Source of the DNA: an uncultured Chthoniobacter sp.
Lineage (GTDB): Bacteria > Verrucomicrobiota > Verrucomicrobiia > Chthoniobacterales > Chthoniobacteraceae
Reading direction: 5' to 3'
DNA length: 44,108 bases
Assembly: GCA_903874975.1 (NCBI GenBank)
Contig: CAIQUL010000070.1
Coordinates: 1 to 44,108 of the forward strand
The notes beneath the pieces were generated by a model that searched no databases, was not told the DNA's origin, and was given only the letters and a program-made list of their open reading frames with translations. Within the stretch, counting starts at the first letter, position 1. Each line of letters starts with the position of its first letter. Shown here piece after piece: positions 43,835 to 44,108 of the stretch. The position numbers and the translations under genes were made by a program.

Positions 43835-44108
43835 ATGAAAAAGATCGCAATTATCGACGACGACAAAATCGTCTGCGCCATTTACCAGGCACGTTTTGAG
43901 TCGGATGGATTTGCAGTCGCCACCGCTGCGGATGGCGAAGCCGGCCTCGCCCTCGTCGCCCCTCAAGCCTACACCGACGGCATCGGACCGCTGGCGACGG
44001 TTGCGCGCGCGGCGCCGTGGGCGGCCGCGTGGGGGGTGAGGCTGCTGCGCACCGAGGCGTTGCGCGGGGCGGCCAACAAGATGGCGTACGCCGACGTGGA
44101 CACGTACG
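43835..44108 (+). CDS. Response regulator, truncated and joined to foreign sequence
   Basis: The first 46 residues (MKKIAIIDDDKIVCAIYQAR ... APQAY) are a receiver-domain start with the acidic pocket IDDD, 12 nt after the kinase. From about 43973 the expected phospho-Asp strand (DLVLxDL) is absent, and the frame continues with TDGIGPLATVARAAPWAAAW and KMAYADVDTY. This does not belong to a receiver; it faintly recalls the lid region of alpha/beta hydrolases. The frame stays open to the window end. A contig-edge chimera is the simplest explanation; a gene fusion is possible. Confidence 0.6.
   Translation, partial: MKKIAIIDDDKIVCAIYQARFESDGFAVATAADGEAGLALVAPQAYTDGIGPLATVARAAPWAAAWGVRLLRTEALRGAANKMAYADVDTY

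Overview
The window is a GC-rich bacterial chromosome segment of mostly housekeeping genes with an accessory island near its right end. Gene content suggests Verrucomicrobiota or a close PVC relative: a GrpE/Hsp70/SUMF1 operon, a Uma2-family nuclease, an NMT1-like binding protein paired with a hybrid histidine kinase, many hairpin-type intergenic repeats, and almost no Shine-Dalgarno boxes. This placement is inference; no marker was searched.

Layout. 1-5.3 kb: a family 25 glycosyltransferase, a cut-off HAD hydrolase, a Uma2 protein, an SDR epimerase, a cell-wall amidase, a small membrane protein, trpF and a cut-off S1/P1 nuclease. 5.3-12.1 kb: the nusA-infB-rbfA-nrnA-truB-ribF information-processing cluster, all on the minus strand, with an intrinsic terminator in the nusA leader. 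12.1-20.6 kb: a TPR protein, tRNA-Lys(UUU), a methyltransferase, hisS, hrpA and a small secreted protein. 20.8-25.4 kb: rpsU with a strong terminator, then a minus-strand operon encoding a GrpE-like factor, an Hsp70 without lid, and a J-like/SUMF1 fusion. 25.5-31.7 kb: a fused cobA-hemD, a KamA radical SAM enzyme with its Rrf2 regulator, a free methionine sulfoxide reductase and pckA.

31.7-35 kb is an accessory island: a cut-off nucleotidyltransferase-like gene, two broken copies of one fdhA segment, a HigB/HigA-type and a PIN/antitoxin module, and further gene scraps. 35-40.2 kb holds an NAD-linked formate dehydrogenase (fdhB, fdhA) with an MNT/HEPN pair lodged between the subunits. 40.4 kb to the end holds a shortened substrate-binding protein, a large hybrid histidine kinase and the start of a response regulator, whose sequence changes abruptly near 43972.

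Three themes cut across the genes. (1) Five intergenic inverted repeats have arms built from degenerate 6-7 nt tandem units; the unit differs at every locus while the architecture is the same, and three fill the whole gap between two co-directional genes. (2) Several promoters place the -10 box 6-12 nt before the start codon, implying leaderless or nearly leaderless mRNAs. (3) Several genes are truncated exactly beside a neighbour's stop codon, which is either real erosion or an assembly effect.
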